Source: Thermoplasmata archaeon (GTDB lineage Archaea; Thermoplasmatota; Thermoplasmata; RBG-16-68-12; SOIM01). From it: 64,000 nucleotides of DNA. The notes under the pieces are model-generated. The model searched no databases and was not told the DNA's origin. It worked only from the letters and a program-made list of their open reading frames with translations. The DNA lies in contig JAGLME010000015.1 of the NCBI GenBank assembly GCA_023140195.1, positions 310,001 to 374,000 of the forward strand, given 5' to 3'. Positions 44,478 to 52,739 of this stretch are shown one piece after another (the stretch's first letter is position 1; every line of letters starts with the position of its first letter). The position numbers were made by a program, and so were the translations under genes.

Positions 44478-44664
44478 TAGTCTACACTTCTCTGAATCCT
44501 ACTTCGTTCAAGACAATCGAGTTCTGTAGCTCGGCCTGTGAAGACAATGCCTGGAGGGAGAATGCGCTCAAATGAAGCACACCTGCGAACAGCAACGCCC
44601 TCGTCATCAGGAGATAGAAGAATCTGAAGTGTCATAAAGGAAGTGAATACAGTTAGTGTAAGTG
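44478..44664 (+). repeat. R3 repeat, copy 1
   Basis: About 187 bases, closely similar to 47,859-48,045: both begin ttagtctacacttctctgaa, contain gcctggagggagaa and caacgccctcgtcatcagga, and end with tacagttag. It starts 45 bases after the stop of gene B. An R1 repeat follows at 44,710. No gene is seen in the stretch 44,433-44,889. Confidence 0.75.
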
Positions 44665-44709
44665 CAACAAAACTAGGGGTTCTGATCTACCTCTTCCGTC
44701 ATCTCACAT

Positions 44710-44747
44710 CCTCGTGTTTGCCATCGGGGAGCGGCGGGGCTCTAAAG
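44710..44747 (+). repeat. R1 repeat, copy 3
   Basis: Contains cctcgtgtttgccatcgggg and then agcggcggggctctaaag. It lies 46 bases after R3 copy 1, close to the spacing in the 47.9-48.1 kb copy. Confidence 0.6.
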
Positions 44748-44889
44748 ACTGTCCCTTGAAAAGCGAGAGCCGTCCTACTGTTAGATTGGTAGGAAAGGCT
44801 TTATTTGCCCACAACGAATTGCAGTTTGGGGCTGATTCGTGGGATTCTGGGAGGAGAAGGAGACTGAGTAGTAAAAGGAGGAAAGAACA

Positions 44890-45195
44890 ATGTTCAAAAG
44901 AGCAGCAGGTATATCTGAAGAAGTTGGAGAAGAGTTGGTCAAGAAACTCGAAGAGTTTGGTTGGAATGCAGGAGATTCTAGAAACAGCATCTCAATCTAC
45001 AGTACGCTGGAAGAAGGAGAGGAATCCAATCGCCTCTCGGTGGAGATACCCATAGAAACCATATTGGAAGTAGAGTACGATACAGTTGGTGGCTTTGGAG
45101 AGGATGTGGGTGGGGTAACAAGCATCTGCCTGACGTTGGGCACTCGGTCTGAACTGACTTTCCGCAAGGATGGGAGTGTAGCAGTCAAGATCTAA
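44890..45195 (+). CDS. Small hypothetical protein, cassette copy 2 (gene A)
   Basis: A 101-residue paralogue of the protein at 43,563-43,922, shorter by a loop in the middle. It starts at ATG behind an aggagga site, with a TATA-like gctttattt about 80 bases upstream. It is followed by a truncated copy of gene B, as in copy 1. No function can be assigned. Confidence 0.6.
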   Translation: MFKRAAGISEEVGEELVKKLEEFGWNAGDSRNSISIYSTLEEGEESNRLSVEIPIETILEVEYDTVGGFGEDVGGVTSICLTLGTRSELTFRKDGSVAVKI

Positions 45196-45213
45196 GACTA
45201 GAGAGGTGGCCAG

Positions 45214-45447
45214 ATGGTGATGTCTGATTGGGCGCTCGTGTTCGCAAGTGTCGCGCTCGTCATTGCCACTGTATTCTTGGCCCTCTTCACCTTTGCCCTC
45301 GCCAAGATAACGAGGTGGTTGGCTGATATCGAGGACCGAATGGACAAAGAGGAAGCTCGACTGACACGACGAGCTAGGGTGGGAAAGAAGCTAGAACCTC
45401 GGCTTGTGCCTCTCATTTCTTCGGCATTCGCGCCTCTGACCAATTGA
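45214..45447 (+). CDS. Truncated membrane protein, cassette copy 2 (gene B)
   Basis: A 77-residue frame matching the first 58 residues of the gene at 43,941-44,432 (SDWALV-AS--LV-ATV-LA, ending RARVGKKLE). After KKLE the match stops exactly where a T tag begins (45,391), and the rest (PRLVPLISSAFAPLTN) is read through the tag and into the opposite gene. It keeps the membrane helix and part of the charged helix but lacks the soluble domain. Confidence 0.5.
   Translation: MVMSDWALVFASVALVIATVFLALFTFALAKITRWLADIEDRMDKEEARLTRRARVGKKLEPRLVPLISSAFAPLTN
45391..45417 (-). repeat. T tag, copy d
   Basis: The plus strand reads ctagaacctcggcttgtgcc and then tctcat. On the minus strand it starts at the stop of the zinc-ribbon gene at 45,413, as copy b follows its paralogue; on the plus strand it is where the truncated gene B loses homology. 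Confidence 0.6.
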
Positions 45448-45772
45448 TAGGCAGGCCACAGTCTGAGCAATTCGTTGGTGAATGTTGGTAGACTAATGTT
45501 GCTTGACATCGAGGGCAGGTGTATTGATAGCGGTCCCCGCCCTTTATGGCCATCACTATTCCTCCGACCACTGCAAATATGATTCCGATAATCACGCCAA
45601 TGACTCCGTAATTGTAGAGGGTTTTGGCAATCACGCATTGCTCATCGATATGCATTGAATTGTCAAGACATTCATTAGGTTGTCCTTCATAGAGCAAAAT
45701 CAGGAAAACGCCTATGCAGATACCTAGAATTCCTATGATCACCAACACTGTTCCGCCGGTTTTTGGGTCCAA
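45413..45772 (-). CDS. Two-helix membrane protein with zinc ribbon (paralogue 2)
   Basis: A 119-residue protein homologous to the one at 11,220-11,588: membrane helix (TVLVIIGILGICIGVFLILL), loop with cysteines, second helix (VIGVIIGIIFAVVGGIVMAI), then a zinc ribbon (TCPRC ... NCSDCGLPI). Its stop is followed directly by a T tag in the same orientation, as with its paralogue. Function unknown. Confidence 0.65.
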   Translation of the reverse strand: MDPKTGGTVLVIIGILGICIGVFLILLYEGQPNECLDNSMHIDEQCVIAKTLYNYGVIGVIIGIIFAVVGGIVMAIKGGDRYQYTCPRCQATLVYQHSPTNCSDCGLPINWSEARMPKK

Positions 45773-45836
45773 AGAGACCGCCTTCCAATCCGATTTGGAA
45801 ATGGGATTCGATAGTTAAAGATTTTGGTGGCCACTA

Positions 45837-45893
45837 CTAGAACCTCGGCTTGTGCCTCCCATATGCCTGCATCTACCTACTTGCAGGACATTG
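45837..45893 (-). repeat. T tag, copy e (extended)
   Basis: The plus strand reads ctagaacctcggcttgtgcc, then tcccatatgcctgcatctac and ctacttgcagga. The extension recurs in weaker form in copy g (46,762-46,805). No gene ends at this copy. Confidence 0.55.
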
Positions 45894-45956
45894 ATTTAAT
45901 ACGCTCCCTTTCGATTCCGTCCTTGGAGGTAAAGAACCAAAGAGGAGGGAAGTCAT

Positions 45957-46373
45957 ATGAATTCACAGAACATGGAGTACGTAAGCATTGACATAAACCG
46001 CCGACCGATCTACATGGTAGGCGTGGTAATTGCAGTTACCGGGTCCATCGCCATGTTTGTACTCACTACCGCCTTTGGAGCAGAACTCTGGAGGGTTGCG
46101 CTGTTCTCACTCTTGCCATACCTCCTTATCCTTGGAGGCGTTCTAGGTAGCCTAATTGTCCCAATAGAAATAGGTGCTGGTCCGGAAGGCGTCCAGATTG
46201 TCTTCAAATCCGGAAGAAAGCTCGATTTGGGTTGGGAAGATGTTATCTCGATTCAACCTTCTCCTAACTCGGATTTCCACCACCTCAAATACCGCAGAAA
46301 AGATGGGGGTGTTGAAGTCTATGCATTGACAGAAGAAGCAGCGAATCATGTGCTGAGATGTGGTCCAGCATAA
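45957..46373 (+). CDS. Membrane protein with PH-like C-terminal part, hypothetical
   Basis: A 138-residue protein with two membrane segments (VGVVIAVTGSIAMFVLTT, VALFSLLPYLLILGGVLG) and a beta-rich C-terminal domain (GVQIVFKSGRKLDLGWEDVI, then HHLKYRRKDGGVEVYAL). The plan resembles the protein at 11,674-12,228 without clear identity. The sequence agaggaggg lies upstream. Single gene; function unknown. Confidence 0.6.
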   Translation: MNSQNMEYVSIDINRRPIYMVGVVIAVTGSIAMFVLTTAFGAELWRVALFSLLPYLLILGGVLGSLIVPIEIGAGPEGVQIVFKSGRKLDLGWEDVISIQPSPNSDFHHLKYRRKDGGVEVYALTEEAANHVLRCGPA

Positions 46374-46428
46374 CTGGTCACGACATGTCCTAGTAGGTTG
46401 GGCTTCTAGGACGAAAGGACGCTGATGG

Positions 46429-46707
46429 TTAGAACCTTGGCTTCTGCCTTTCTAGGATTCCTTTCCAAACGTTCCATATGAGTATGGTGCAAGTTATTGC
46501 CAATACTATCATGAGGAATGTATAAAGCCCCGCTTCTAGTCCCACAATTCGACCATTTGCCCAAGCGATAGCAAAAAGCCACACATATATCCACACGCCT
46601 ACCGTCCCGATGGATCCGAGGACTGAGGCTAGAATATACAGATTCTTGCCGACGTTGCTTAATTTGCGGAAATATCGCCCATCGATGGCCTTCATCTCGC
46701 CAATCAC
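46429..46707 (-). CDS. Small membrane protein ending in a T tag
   Basis: A 92-residue protein with two membrane helices (YILASVLGSIGTVGVWIYVW, FLMIVLAITCTILIWNVWKG). Its last codons, ERQKPRF and stop, are a T tag (compare ERHKTRF and stop at the recombinase end). The coding sequence therefore seems to run into and terminate in the tag. No function recognised. Confidence 0.55.
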   Translation of the reverse strand: MIGEMKAIDGRYFRKLSNVGKNLYILASVLGSIGTVGVWIYVWLFAIAWANGRIVGLEAGLYTFLMIVLAITCTILIWNVWKGILERQKPRF

Positions 46708-46761
46708 CCTCCAATGCCATGATTATCGGTAGTGTAGATACGGATTTTGCTGGCCTCAAGT

Positions 46762-46805
46762 CAGAGGTTGGGTTCGTGCCACTCATACGCCTATATCTAC
46801 GCTAT
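46762..46805 (-). repeat. T tag, copy g (degenerate)
   Basis: The plus strand reads cagaggttgggttcgtgcca and then ctcatacgcctatatctac; in translation it resembles AYEWHEPNL. It is the weakest copy and lies upstream of the gene at 46,429-46,707. Confidence 0.4.
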
Positions 46806-46850
46806 CTGCAAGGAGATCCTTCAATAGCGCTGGGTTGAATTCACCTTTTG

Positions 46851-46915
46851 CCGCTTACCAACGCAACGCCTTTGACTTGTCATCAGCATTTGCGGGATCG
46901 GTGGGCGGTCTTCGC
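46851..46915 (+). repeat. R2 hairpin repeat, copy 3 (degenerate)
   Basis: Shares ttaccaac, cgcctttgacttgtcatca and gatcggtgggcggtct with the other R2 copies. Unlike them it does not precede a start codon on its strand. Confidence 0.45.
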
Positions 46916-46926
46916 TGTAGCAGAGA

Positions 46927-47730
46927 CTACTCAGGAAAAGCGAGTTTTGTGTCTTCGTTTATTCTTTTTGAGAGACCGCCAATCAGCGATTCGTGCGAAT
47001 CCAAGATACTCTTCCTTGCCGTCGCGTACTTCCCTATGCTGTCATACATATCCAACTTCATATACAGCTGATTCACAAAATCCGACCTATCGATACTAAG
47101 AGGAGAGAAACGAGCAAACTCTCCTCGCCACGACCTCTCCCCTTCTAACTTCTTGAGGGTCTTCTCCGGTGACCAATTCACCACTATCGCGGGGTATAGT
47201 AAGGTGACCAAAGGACCAAGGGCATTGATCTTCTCAACTACAACGTCTTTGTTCTCCACATATTCGGAATCGACCATGACTCTATCTTCTGGGACAAAGT
47301 CATTCAGCGTGTCTTCAACGCATTTCTGGATATCTCTTCTCGCTTGAGTTCGAAATCGATGCGTCTCGTCAAGACTCCGGAAGAATCCTGTGATCTGTGA
47401 ATGTAGTTCTTCATATTGGATTCTGATTTGACCGAAGATTGGGAGTTTGGAATAGTGTTCCAGTCTTCTATTCAATCCGAAAAATGATTCATTGTCATCA
47501 TACGGATTCTCTTCGAATGCTCTTATCCGTCTCTCAGTATCGCTGGCATCATCCTCCATATCAATCAGAATATTGGTCAATCTCTCTTTGGCGTTCTCCA
47601 TTCTGCTTGTATCCAACCAAGCCTTCTTGCCGTATTTGTAACCCATCCAGGCGCTGAACGTAATTAAGACTATGTTAGCAATCAAGATTATGAGCGGCCA
47701 GAACGAGTTTATGAATTCTTCCCATTCCAC
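46927..47730 (-). CDS. Membrane-anchored hypothetical protein
   Basis: A 267-residue protein beginning at GTG 47,730, eight bases after a GGAGG site; longer frames to 47,853 have no such signal. It has one N-terminal membrane helix (FWPLIILIANIVLITFSAWM) and a long soluble helical domain (KERLTNILIDMEDDASDTER, RRLEHYSKLPIFGQIRIQYE). The topology resembles gene B at 43,941 but the sequences are not clearly related. Function unknown. Confidence 0.6.
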   Translation of the reverse strand: MEWEEFINSFWPLIILIANIVLITFSAWMGYKYGKKAWLDTSRMENAKERLTNILIDMEDDASDTERRIRAFEENPYDDNESFFGLNRRLEHYSKLPIFGQIRIQYEELHSQITGFFRSLDETHRFRTQARRDIQKCVEDTLNDFVPEDRVMVDSEYVENKDVVVEKINALGPLVTLLYPAIVVNWSPEKTLKKLEGERSWRGEFARFSPLSIDRSDFVNQLYMKLDMYDSIGKYATARKSILDSHESLIGGLSKRINEDTKLAFPE

Positions 47731-47858
47731 ACACGTGCCTCCGATGAATTCACATAAGATGATGTCGCATTTAAGCCTTAGCGAGACGACCCATCTTGAG
47801 ATAAGTGCCGAAAGAGAAGGAGCATGCTGGAAGTACGAGCTCCGCCATCCCATTTGCG

Positions 47859-48045
47859 TTAGTCTACACTTCTCTGAATCCTACTTCGTTTCAAGACAAT
47901 CTGGTTTTGTGGTTCGGCCTGAGAAGAAAACGCCTGGAGGGAGAACGCGCTCAAAAGAAGCACACCTGTGAACAGCAACGCCCTCGTCATCAGGAGATAG
48001 AGAAGAATGAGGGCATATAATGGAAATCCATACAGTTAGCGTCAG
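47859..48045 (+). repeat. R3 repeat, copy 2
   Basis: Second long copy of the repeat at 44,478-44,664, again followed by an R1 copy (48,113). The 469 bases between 47,731 and 48,199 hold these repeats and no confident gene. Confidence 0.75.
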
Positions 48046-48112
48046 GGTAATAACCTGTCACGGTCCCAGGTACTCAGAATTGGGACAGTGATCGTGTCTA
48101 TCTGAACCAAAT

Positions 48113-48149
48113 ACGTGTTCGCCTTCGGGAGGTGGCGGGACTCCAAAGC
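48113..48149 (+). repeat. R1 repeat, copy 4
   Basis: Contains acgtgttcgccttcgggagg and then tggcgggactccaaagc. It follows R3 copy 2 by about 68 bases. Confidence 0.6.
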
Positions 48150-48199
48150 AAATTTCTGAGAAGGAAATCCTTTGAAGCGTGTGGATCCGATTCCAAAGA

Positions 48200-48404
48200 G
48201 ATGACAGCGAAAGAGAGCGAGGAGTCCGCATTGTTTCGAATGGAAGGGATACCTGGCGGGCACGAAAGGTTTGCGTGGATTAAGAAACCAGAGAATGTAT
48301 ATGATGCTGACAAGTGGAGAACCTCCGCCACTCTCTTTCAACTGTATTCTCAAGCCAAATACTGTCACGTCAATGAGTGCTACCGTGCATCCGCTGGCAC
48401 ATAG
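48200..48404 (+). CDS. Small hypothetical protein
   Basis: A 67-residue frame starting MTAKESEESALFRMEGIPGG. It is hydrophilic, and no family is recognised. It is followed after 23 bases by the gene at 48,428, suggesting a two-gene unit. Weakly supported. Confidence 0.35.
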
Positions 48405-48427
48405 AGGTGACTCTAGGAGAGAAAACC

Positions 48428-48862
48428 ATGTATCCAAACGAGGAAGGTGACAGTTTCCGTTCAAATCTTCGAGACGACACTGAAAGGAGATGGATAGACG
48501 CAATTTCCCCACTCAGGTTTTCATCCTTTACAGACTCCAGTCATGTCTCTGAATTCCCTATGATTCGTTGGGAAGAGACATGGCGTCTATCAGAAGGACG
48601 TGGGATATCAATAGGTCTTCTTGAGCGTCATTTGGACCGACAGATTCCCGACTTGGCTCAGGCAGACATCGGGAGAGCCGCCATTCACATGCCCAATGCT
48701 TTCCGCACTTCCCTAATAGTAGAGCTCGAGGGCGTACCAGAATCCCCAGAGATCGCTTTGAGCTATTGCATACGCAGCCCCGTTGGCCCAGGCTACGTTG
48801 AGATTATAGTACCAAGCTCCATAATAGTATGTCTTGTGAGAGTCCAAGTAGACCATGGATGA
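48428..48862 (+). CDS. Hypothetical protein overlapping the next gene's 3' end
   Basis: A 144-residue frame starting MYPNEEGDSFRSNLRDDTER behind a taggagag site. It overlaps the convergent secreted-protein gene (stop at 48,713) by 150 bases, which makes its last third doubtful; the first 95 codons look protein-like. No family recognised. Confidence 0.4.
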   Translation: MYPNEEGDSFRSNLRDDTERRWIDAISPLRFSSFTDSSHVSEFPMIRWEETWRLSEGRGISIGLLERHLDRQIPDLAQADIGRAAIHMPNAFRTSLIVELEGVPESPEIALSYCIRSPVGPGYVEIIVPSSIIVCLVRVQVDHG

Positions 48863-50095
48863 GACAAAAAGCAAATCCTGCCACCAGTCTATCCTGCACT
48901 CATCCGGCCAAAAAATCGATGAAGATGAATCACTGTAGCAATGGTCCAACTCCCTAACTTCATAGAAAACGTTGGGAACACTTGCGGGATCCTGAATGTA
49001 TCCGCCAAAATTCACAGAGTTGTAGGCCGCCGATACGCCCAATCGTATACCCTGGAAGCTTAATGCCATAGCCTTCGTCCAAATGTATCCCGAATTCACC
49101 CTGAAACTGAACACGACCCAGTATGTTCTGGATTCCGGAGGGGAAAAACCATATGGATCTTCATCATTCCAACCGACATAACCTTCCGCACCTGCTTCAC
49201 CATGCAAAGGTGTGTGCGCCCAAGTGGCATAGGTTTCATAACGCCCCCACGCGTTACAGAGAATTTCACTACTAGCGTCTCCGCTACCCTCTTCATAATC
49301 ATCTTTAATCGGTTCGCAATCACTCCAGGGAGGCAGTATTGTATACACAGATCTCATGCCGCCAGGTGGCCCGGTATCGGATGGAGAAGGCCTCTTCTTT
49401 GATTCGGACGAGCCTCCGTTCGAACCTGAGCGTCCCTGACCATAGGTCGTGTATTCAGTTGTTCCATTGAATTCAAGAGTTGCGTTGATTCTGTGGTCGA
49501 CTGCATGATCAAAGACAAGGTCGCTCTTGCGGAAGTAATACTCAGTAGAATTTCCAAACACATCACTCCACAATAGGAGCTCAAGACTCGGAGTTCCATT
49601 TCCCACGGAAGTGATGTGGTCCTCCACAAGGACTGTTCCATTCGTTAAATCACTACTATTGATCCAAAGCCATGCGTAGTAACCGGGAACTTTTTCGCTC
49701 TCTCTTGTTGTCTTATTGTATGTGTCCGTGAGATTGTGGGATGGGTACATGTCTATCGGATTATAGGAATGATATCGCAATGTAACGTTATTGGCAGTAA
49801 CATCAAGAATAGTAATGTTGATTTCGAAGAACACTTCACTCTCTTCAGGGAAAGTTATGTTCTCAGTTGTGTTGTATACAAAGAAGTTTCCTTCTTCCAT
49901 CCATGTTGAAGCTCTGACATTCTGCGGGGAAGTGGCAAGCATCCCGCTAATGAGGAACAAAGATACGACTAAGATTGCTTTGGCCGACCTGCGGGCGCCG
50001 CCATTGCTACGTTGAACAGTCTGACCATGCTGTTGCACTTCATTTAACGAATCCCCTTCGACAAACTCACCTAGCGATATTACTGATTCCTCCAC
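48713..50095 (-). CDS. Secreted hypothetical surface protein
   Basis: A 460-residue exported protein with a membrane segment near 38-57 (AKAILVVSLFLISGMLATS) that can act as signal or anchor. The mature part is rich in Asn, Thr, Tyr and Trp with many NxT/S sites, has a flexible G/S/P linker near 228-250, and ends in a long aromatic-rich domain (YYYGAWYYNLNVAWANGAA). No family recognised. It heads away from the propeller gene at 50,205, so the two are divergent with an AT-rich intergenic region. Confidence 0.65.
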   Translation of the reverse strand: MEESVISLGEFVEGDSLNEVQQHGQTVQRSNGGARRSAKAILVVSLFLISGMLATSPQNVRASTWMEEGNFFVYNTTENITFPEESEVFFEINITILDVTANNVTLRYHSYNPIDMYPSHNLTDTYNKTTRESEKVPGYYAWLWINSSDLTNGTVLVEDHITSVGNGTPSLELLLWSDVFGNSTEYYFRKSDLVFDHAVDHRINATLEFNGTTEYTTYGQGRSGSNGGSSESKKRPSPSDTGPPGGMRSVYTILPPWSDCEPIKDDYEEGSGDASSEILCNAWGRYETYATWAHTPLHGEAGAEGYVGWNDEDPYGFSPPESRTYWVVFSFRVNSGYIWTKAMALSFQGIRLGVSAAYNSVNFGGYIQDPASVPNVFYEVRELDHCYSDSSSSIFWPDECRIDWWQDLLFVSSMVYLDSHKTYYYGAWYYNLNVAWANGAAYAIAQSDLWGFWYALELYY

Positions 50096-50204
50096 AATAT
50101 CGTCCTCCTCGCCTGCTGATAGAGATTTCTCATATTTATATTTTTGTACGAATTCTTAAGTATTCTCTCATATTACTCGAATGTAAGGGCATATTCCTGT
50201 AGGT

Positions 50205-51563
50205 GTGGTGAATGAGTGTCCAGTTGCGGAGGATAGGCTGATGAAGTCGAAGGATGTTCTGAATCCCCGGGCAGAGAACTCTAGTAGACCTTCGGGAATA
50301 GCAACTATCGCTGTGATTCTCGCTTTGGTCCTTGGGTCTTCCATTGCCTATCTCATCCTTACTTCCAATCCAAAATCTTCTATCGAATCCAATTGGGCAA
50401 CAGAGATTGTAGACTCATCTCAGAGGTCAGAACAGAGTACTGATGTTACCATGGGACGTTGGTTGTCAATGGATCTTGATGGACAAGGATTCGCTCATAT
50501 AAGTTACGCATACCTTGAGGATGGCTCTAAGTCTAGCCTGAGATATGCGACTAATGTCGGTGGACTGTGGCGTATCGAAATCGCGGATGACGAGATTCAA
50601 GCAGGTAGTTGGAACTGGATTGAGTTGGATTCAGAAGAAAGGCCGAATATTCTATATCAGTCGGGGATAGACTTGAGACTTGCTGCGAAATCAGACAATT
50701 GGTCCTTCGAGGTTATAGATGTTGGTCGTCCGACGTATCCCACTCTGACCTTTGACGGGATTGGGAAGACAGTTCGACCCATTGTTGCTTACTATGGTGG
50801 TCAAGATTATTCAACGGTTAGAGTAGCTGAAAGAAACGGCACTGCGTGGAGGATTGACAACCTCGGCCTCGTAGGGGTTTCACCTTCTATGGCCCTGGGG
50901 CAGGGCGGCGATGTCCATCTCACATATCTGACCTCGGAGGAACTCGTACACGCTGTACGTACCGACAGTGTCTGGTCTTTTGAGACGATCACCTCAACTC
51001 GTACGACCACAGCTTCTGGCTCCATCAGTGTTGGGGTGAGCGGCACAGTTCATTTGGCATTTGATGATGAGCATATGCTTCAATATGCCATCAAAGAGGA
51101 GGGTGAGTGGAACATCGAGACGGTAGATGATGGACTTGACTCCGATTATCGTACCATTTCGTTGGATTTACAGTCAAACGGACTTCCAGCCATATGTTAT
51201 TTGAAGGCAGGGAAGGTGACCTTTGCCTGGAAGACGAATGAGGGGTGGCAGAAAGAGAGTATTGGAGAAGGAAGTGATGATCTCTTTATGGCTTTGGACT
51301 CAAGCAATACTCCTCATGTCACATTCAGCTTAAGCAAAGGAAAGGGAGAGACCTCGTTGATGTACGCGTATCGAAAGGCCCCACTCTTTGAAGGTACTAG
51401 AGGTTCTAGCCTTGACATGCTTGAATCATATACACTCTTGCCCGGTGTGAATGAGGCTCAAGTCTCTGATGGACTTGTGAATGGGAGGCATGAGGGAGAC
51501 CGGTTCCGTTCTGACTTCGGATCCCTCGGTTTCGGTCTTCGGGCGTTGTATCAGAGATCGTAG
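50205..51563 (+). CDS. Secreted beta-propeller-like protein
   Basis: A 452-residue protein with an N-terminal membrane helix (IATIAVILALVLGSSIAYLI) serving as signal or anchor and repeats of about 50 residues (LDLDxxGFAHISYAY, SLRYATNVGGLWRIE, LDLQSNGLPAICYLK) of the same kind as in the protein at 13,946-15,556. It lacks the C-terminal IDPDTLNLKSKG module of that protein. The frame may start at 50,205 or at ATG 50,241 (MKSKDVLNPRAEN). Confidence 0.65.
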   Translation: MVNECPVAEDRLMKSKDVLNPRAENSSRPSGIATIAVILALVLGSSIAYLILTSNPKSSIESNWATEIVDSSQRSEQSTDVTMGRWLSMDLDGQGFAHISYAYLEDGSKSSLRYATNVGGLWRIEIADDEIQAGSWNWIELDSEERPNILYQSGIDLRLAAKSDNWSFEVIDVGRPTYPTLTFDGIGKTVRPIVAYYGGQDYSTVRVAERNGTAWRIDNLGLVGVSPSMALGQGGDVHLTYLTSEELVHAVRTDSVWSFETITSTRTTTASGSISVGVSGTVHLAFDDEHMLQYAIKEEGEWNIETVDDGLDSDYRTISLDLQSNGLPAICYLKAGKVTFAWKTNEGWQKESIGEGSDDLFMALDSSNTPHVTFSLSKGKGETSLMYAYRKAPLFEGTRGSSLDMLESYTLLPGVNEAQVSDGLVNGRHEGDRFRSDFGSLGFGLRALYQRS

Positions 51564-51594
51564 ACGGAATCTCTACATCCAAGGTCTTCTTGTG

Positions 51595-51626
51595 TAGTCT
51601 ACACTTTTCTGAATACTACTTCGTTT
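51595..51626 (+). repeat. R3 repeat, copy 3 (5' end only)
   Basis: Reads tagtctacacttttctgaat and then actacttcgttt, 31 bases after the stop of the propeller gene. It matches the first 30 bases of the two longer copies. Confidence 0.6.
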
Positions 51627-51770
51627 AGTCTCTAAAAAGGGGAAGAATAAACCGAAGTGCTGCCTCTTCAAGGTCTGAATGATTCTCAGCCAGCCATTCG
51701 GAAACGAATCCGGCTGGGCCCATATCACTCAATACAGCCTCCACTCTGCGTTTACTTCATGGTGTGCAAG

Positions 51771-52739
51771 CTACAGGCCGAGGGCTGGGATGCACCGCAG
51801 GTACTCTCGTTGCAGTTCCTCGGGATCGATATGGTCGTAGATGTCTATTGCGTCCTTTCTGGAATCCCCTCGCAATTCCTGGATCAGCTCCCTCCTCATG
51901 CCGCCTCTTCTGAGCATGGTCGTGAACCAGTGCCGGAAGCAGTGGGGCGTGAATCTGCCTTCCAGATCCTCGCTCCCGGAATCGTGGATGCCAAGACGAC
52001 CGGCGTGCTTGGTGACTATCTGGTAGACAGAGTGGGTGCAGAGTCTCGTGCCGGGTTCTCCAACGAACAGGGCTCTCTCCTCCAGGTCTTGAAGATAGGA
52101 ATCTCGAACGGTTACCCAGGACCTCAGGACGCGGAGGCCTTCCTCATCAAGGAAGACCAGTCTGTTCGTCCTCTTTCTCTTCGGTTTGAGGTCTATGCAT
52201 CCACTTTCCCAGTCTACGTCGTCGATGTCGATGGAAGCCAGTTCCCCCCGCCTGACACCCGTCTTCGCCAGAACGGTGAGGATGGCCTTATCCCTTGGGC
52301 TCAGGACGGAGTTTATCAGCCTTCCCATTTCCTCGGACGATATGACCTTCCTTCTGGACAGTCCCCTGGAGGAGCGGTAGCTTGCCAGGTAGCGCTTTCT
52401 AAAGGCTGGTATCGGATTGGATGAAAGGTACCCCTCGAGAAGGAGGAAGTCGCAGAATGAGGAGAGGGCGGTGAGATAGTGATGCGCTGTCTTCGTGGAT
52501 ACCTTCCGTTCCTTCCTCAAGTAGGTCAAGAATCCGCGAAGGACGTCGAGGTCCTGAAGGTCGAGAAGGCTCTTCCCTCGACCGTTGAGGAAGCTCGAAG
52601 CGATTCGAAGATATGCCAGATAATGTCTCTTGGCCTCCGCTCCCAGGTCTCTGAGAGTGAGGTCTTCTTCGAAGGATTCAATGAGGTCTTCCTCTGATGG
52701 AAACGGGGATTGAGCGAGACTCAACCCTTCCACCTCCAT
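51771..52739 (-). CDS. Tyrosine recombinase (XerC/D-like)
   Basis: A 322-residue recombinase with an intact core-binding domain (about 20-115) and catalytic domain. Catalytic positions: R163 in KTGVRRGEL, a basic strand near K185-K190 (LKPKRKR), H266 and R269 in TPHCFRHWF, and Y301 in IDIYDHID. Where most members have G-H at the fourth position it has G-D (RGDSRK, 291-292), which may reduce or change activity. The start overlaps the partner RHH gene by 19 bases. Length and order match chromosomal and plasmid archaeal integrases of this type. Confidence 0.85.
   Translation of the reverse strand: MEVEGLSLAQSPFPSEEDLIESFEEDLTLRDLGAEAKRHYLAYLRIASSFLNGRGKSLLDLQDLDVLRGFLTYLRKERKVSTKTAHHYLTALSSFCDFLLLEGYLSSNPIPAFRKRYLASYRSSRGLSRRKVISSEEMGRLINSVLSPRDKAILTVLAKTGVRRGELASIDIDDVDWESGCIDLKPKRKRTNRLVFLDEEGLRVLRSWVTVRDSYLQDLEERALFVGEPGTRLCTHSVYQIVTKHAGRLGIHDSGSEDLEGRFTPHCFRHWFTTMLRRGGMRRELIQELRGDSRKDAIDIYDHIDPEELQREYLRCIPALGL

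Noticed and set aside
50218..50245. gcggagg followed by tRNA-like sequence, as a possible 5' half for the tRNA-Leu fragment
   Set aside because: It lies inside the signal region of a secreted-protein gene and does not fold into a D arm; the match is seven bases.
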